This document shows, piece after piece, positions 60,995 through 64,000 of a stretch of 64,000 nucleotides of DNA. The position numbers were made by a program, and so were the translations under genes. The stretch spans positions 43,337,083-43,401,082 of the forward strand of contig CM070874.1 of assembly GCA_036365515.1 (NCBI GenBank). Direction: 5' to 3'. The notes under the pieces were generated by a model. The model saw only the letters and a list, made by a program, of their open reading frames with translations. It did not search any database and had not been told where the DNA came from. This DNA is from Torymus aiolomorphi. Its lineage: Eukaryota > Arthropoda > Insecta > Hymenoptera > Torymidae. The number at the start of each line of letters is the position of its first letter. Within the stretch, counting starts at the first letter, position 1.

Positions 60995-61685
60995 TGTCAC
61001 GGCCCTCAGACGTGTTACGAGTGGTAGCTTCGCGCACATAGGTGAAGCATAAGAACGAAGCGGCGATAGCACCAACTCAGCAATATAGGCGAGGCGCGAA
61101 ATAATCACGGCGACTCGCCCGGGGATGAAAAACGCTGACAGAGGGACTCGGTCGCTAAGCCGAAGTTCGAAGACTCATCGACGGTAACCCCACTTATACG
61201 TGATTGAGGAAAGAGGGGGCTACGCCAAATTTTACTATAAAAGCGTTAGCACACCACGGGGCGGGGGCTAGCTAAAGAGAGAGACCGAGGCTAGGACGCC
61301 GCCCGAGAAAGGCTAGCTAAAGAGAGAGACCGAGGCTAGGACGCCGCCCGAGAAAGGCTAGCTAAAGAGAGAGACCGAGGCTACGACCAACGCTGCACGA
61401 GAGGAAGTCACGATCCATCAACCCAGCCACCACGTCGACCTGTCGAGACGACTGACGACCACATTCGCCGAGCCTCTGAGTTTATCCCTGCAAGCAAACT
61501 ACCGCGTCGCGATATCTGATTATAGTATCTCTCTCTCTCTCTCTCTCTCTCGCGATAAGAGTTATTCGTACAATAAATACAACAGTAATTAACATATCTA
61601 TTCCGTCTAATTTACTTCATTGTGCACCTTTCTGGGCTTATCACCCGGACTGGCCACGAGAAACAGAACCCTCTCACACGTAACA
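60995..61685 (+). repeat. Probable 3' LTR of the env-bearing element
   Basis: Starts TGTCACGG after a purine-rich 'aaggggatga' and ends CGTAACA, close inverses of each other. AATAAA at 61572-61577 sits about 110 bases before the end, as for R/U5. It lies about 370 bases past the envelope stop in the same sense. No 5' LTR is visible in the window, so pairing is inferred. Confidence 0.55.
61267..61384. repeat. 45-bp tandem repeat, 2.6 copies, in the LTR
   Basis: 'gctagctaaagagagagacc' starts at 61267, 61312 and 61357; the first two units are identical over 45 bases. A CT run follows at about 61533-61551. Confidence 0.92.
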
Positions 61686-61780
61686 GTACTAACACAAAAT
61701 TCCCAAAGTTCAGTAGCATCTTTATACTCTGTAGATGTACGCTACAGTGACAAAAAATTTTATTTATGAAATAAAAATTG

Positions 61781-61900
61781 TTGTTATAAAATAGTTCTAA
61801 TCTTACAGTTTGTAAGATTAATAAATAATACAACTTACCATACAAAAAGCTTTTGCATTGTTAAACATTTACTGTATATCAGCAGCTAACTCATCCATAT
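61781..61900 (-). pseudogene. Bromodomain-exon fragment, left copy
   Basis: 120 bp, about 96% identical to 62901-63020 at a constant offset of 1120. It contains the 3' half of the exon ('MDELAADIQ') and a good donor (GTAAGT), but two changes alter the coding part. It is fused directly to the Actr10 remnant at about 61900. Confidence 0.65.
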
Positions 61901-62826
61901 AATTTGGTTTACTTGGTGCCGTGTGAAATTTAAAAGGTCTTACTTTTAATTTTTCACTGTAAAGTTCACTATTAACTAAGTAAAAAAGTTCAGTTTAATC
62001 TGCTTGCAAAGCCTTTGGTTATCACAGTTCCACCTATTAATAAAATATTCTCAGCTAATTGTCGTATTGTATGTACTGGGCACTAAAAACAAAAATATTT
62101 TATATTTTATCATAACTTCTTGCTAAAGACACGAGTAAACTTTTTGACCTATAAAATAAACACGTACCTTTAATAATGAGTTCAAAATCATTCTTGGTAT
62201 GCTTAAATTATCTGCATCTCTGTCCCACAGGATCTCAAATGTTTTTTCCTTTACAGTTCCAGGGACTTCAAATATTCTGGTAGTACAATACTTTACATTT
62301 GAAGGTGATGCAGGTGGATTTTCAGATTCTAACTTTGCAGATCGGTTCATAGTTGTTACAAAACATAATTGAGCTTTGATATCTTCAATTAATTTTTCAT
62401 TCAATTCACTTTCTGCTATGACATCTTTCATTTCTAGACTGATACGTCTGTAAAATATTGATTTTTTAAACTCAATAATATTTCATATAAATAAAATATT
62501 CTATGTTTAAAAGCTTAAAAGAATCAGAACAAAACTTATTCGTGAACAGCTCTGGCAGCTAAAGGAAGAGCTTGCTATGCTTTGAGTATTGGTACACTTT
62601 CATAAATAGGAATGAGCATTGCCTCTTCATAACCATAACATCCAATACTAATGCAGTATCTATTCCAAGTGTACTGATTGCGACTAGATGTGTTGGAAGG
62701 ATCATTAATGACCCTACTTCAAAATTCCGAAATAGCACCTTTGCCAAAGTATTTCTAAACTTTGATGGAATCAGTGGCGATTCCAAAATAACAATCCTTA
62801 CATTTTTTGGGTTTATCACCACATAC
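61900..62826 (-). pseudogene. Actr10 (dynactin Arp11) pseudogene, partial, with introns
   Basis: Actr10 caps the pointed end of the dynactin Arp1 filament. Exons: 62826 to about 62540 ('VINPKNVRIVILESPLIPSK', 'STLGIDTALVLD'), 62441-62168 ('IEDIKAQLCFVTTM', ending at GTACGTG), and 62082 to about 61900 ('QLAENILLIGGT', then 'FKFHTAPSKPNY' in another frame). Borders are GT..AG, so this is a DNA-level duplicate, not a retrocopy. It has a frameshift after 'ALVLD' near 62645, an in-frame TAG near 62577, and a frameshift near 61983. The N-terminal and final C-terminal exons are absent. Confidence 0.85.
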
Positions 62827-62900
62827 CTGTCAAATTAAAACACCAACTAAATATTAATTCAACATGAAAAAATAAACGTAAAAAAATAAAATTACTTCAA

Positions 62901-63076
62901 TTGTTATAAAATAGTTCTAATCTTACAGTTTGTAAGATTAATAAATAATAGAACCTACCATACAAAAAGCTTTTGCATTGTTAACCATTAATTGTATATC
63001 AGCAGCTAACTCATCCATATCTCGATATTTATCTTTCTGTTTTGCAAACACGAGCCACAAACTCCAGAATTTTCTG
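62901..63076 (-). pseudogene. Bromodomain-exon fragment, right copy
   Basis: Minus-strand exon about 63076-62959, reading 'FWSLWLVFAKQKDKYRDMD' then 'ELAADIQLMVNNAKAF'. The 'L.AD..LM..NA..F' pattern is the helix-C signature of bromodomains, and the wording is closest to polybromo-type domains in my memory. It ends at a GTAGGT donor. No other exon of such a gene was found nearby. Confidence 0.5.
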
Positions 63077-63697
63077 TAATGAAAACATATTTATCAAGCG
63101 TTTTAATTTTTCAGTAAATCGATTTTTAAAATTCTACATTTATAAACTGAAAACGTGAGTTTGGAAATGTAATCTCATGATTATTATATTTATTTTTGTA
63201 AAATTAAAAGAAATATATTTGGAGCATCACCATTTCAAGCAAAAAATGATCAAGATATATCACGTTTTGCTATAACTTGACATATTTCAAATTTGTTGAT
63301 ACAATAAAACTAGTACTGCTGAATATTAAGCTTCTGTATATTGACAACAATTCTTCTTAGTTTAGAATGGTTTTAGAATATCGAATTGAAGTTAGTAGAA
63401 TAGCTGTGCGTTGTTGATCGATCGTTCCCGACTAACGGTCATTCGAACGTTTTAAAAAACTAATTCGAATCGATAATCGACTTTTCGACTCTCTGAAACA
63501 AAAGAAGAAAAATCAGAATGTTAACGATATTTTGTGATCAGAAAAGATTGAAAGCAGAATTTATAAATTGTTTTTAAATACTAGTTAAAGTAAAACAAAA
63601 TTTAATAGAGTCTGGTAAATATATTTTAGAGATGTAATAGTATATAAGTAATAGTTTTTCTTAATTGATCAAGAAATGAAAAAATAGCCGGTAGAAA
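63077..63697. other. Spacer without a supported gene
   Basis: AT-rich; nothing recognised between the bromodomain fragment and copy B of the repeat gene. Confidence 0.5.
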
Positions 63698-64000
63698 ACC
63701 GGTAGTTTCTCCCGAGGAAATATTGGATAATCTATTAAAATTTGAAATTTTTAATGGAGACAAATTAAAACCAAGGACTGATAATGTATACGTAGAAGTG
63801 CGTAATTTATTAGGCAATTGGATCAAACCGGTAAATTTATTTTTTATTATAGATAAAGATAGGCACAATATTGCAACAAGCTATAGAAAAACAAAAGGAT
63901 TAGAAAAATACAGTGAAAGTGAAGGTGAAAGTAAAGTATAAAATTTATCATTCAAATTTGATAATGAAAAGTCAGAAGAAAGTTCCCAGAAAAAAGAAAA
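63698..64000 (+). pseudogene. Decayed repeat gene, copy B (empty site of the TA transposon)
   Basis: The open frame 63723-63941 (72 aa, 'LKFEIFNGDKLKPRTDNVY', 'ATSYRKTKGLEKYSESEG') corresponds in reverse to 50362-50274 joined to 46630-46430. Sequence runs through 'aatgTATAcgtag' without the 3.6-kb insertion. It continues past the window end. Confidence 0.8.

Overview
This is a eukaryotic, almost certainly insect, nuclear window. Evidence: short AT-rich introns with GT..AG borders, TATA+Inr core promoters, long dinucleotide microsatellites, and insect-type mobile elements (Ty3/gypsy, P element, mariner, many foldback MITEs). A hymenopteran (ant-like) host is my guess from the style of the elements; nothing in the sequence proves it. 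There is no bacterial gene organisation, rRNA or CRISPR.

Layout. 1-3000: AT-rich, with a promoter-like TATA/CAGT pair and a decamer-like minisatellite. 3031-8888: one intact host gene, a 13-exon nardilysin (M16 metalloprotease). 8.9-13.6 kb: dispersed repeats, a (TG)n tract and two solo LTRs. 14.2-17.5 kb: a dead P element with a TTAA-flanked foldback MITE inserted in its transposase. 19.2-20.3 kb: a ~93-bp satellite whose orientation flips in the middle. 23.4-40.4 kb: a nested stack of retroelements. E1 is a complete Ty3/gypsy copy (24232-30240, minus, 4-bp TSD). It sits in an LTR-like sequence next to E2, a second minus-strand gypsy. E2 is split by E3, a plus-strand gypsy with a 1.57-kb LTR, and again by a DNA-transposon fragment. 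40.4-43 kb: a TA-flanked MITE and a dead mariner. 43.3-51.1 kb: a decayed minus-strand repeat gene, joined to an actin-related-protein remnant and interrupted by a 3639-bp TA-flanked DNA transposon with ~720-bp modular inverted repeats. 53.3-55.8 kb: a long (TA)n tract, a first exon with a TATA/Inr promoter, and a spliced JmjC plus zinc-finger gene with one frameshift. 59-61.7 kb: a broken retroviral-type envelope gene and a probable 3' LTR. 61.8-63.1 kb: an intron-containing Actr10 (dynactin Arp11) pseudogene between two copies of a bromodomain-exon fragment. 63.7-64.0 kb: a second copy of the 46-50 kb repeat, which preserves the empty insertion site of the TA transposon.

The only gene that reads intact end to end is nardilysin. 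The strongest candidates for something undescribed are the TA-target transposon (46633-50271), with its diverged intron-bearing relative at 38-40 kb, and the compact JmjC/zinc-finger gene. Coordinates of splice sites, LTR ends and TSDs were read by eye; no database search was possible.
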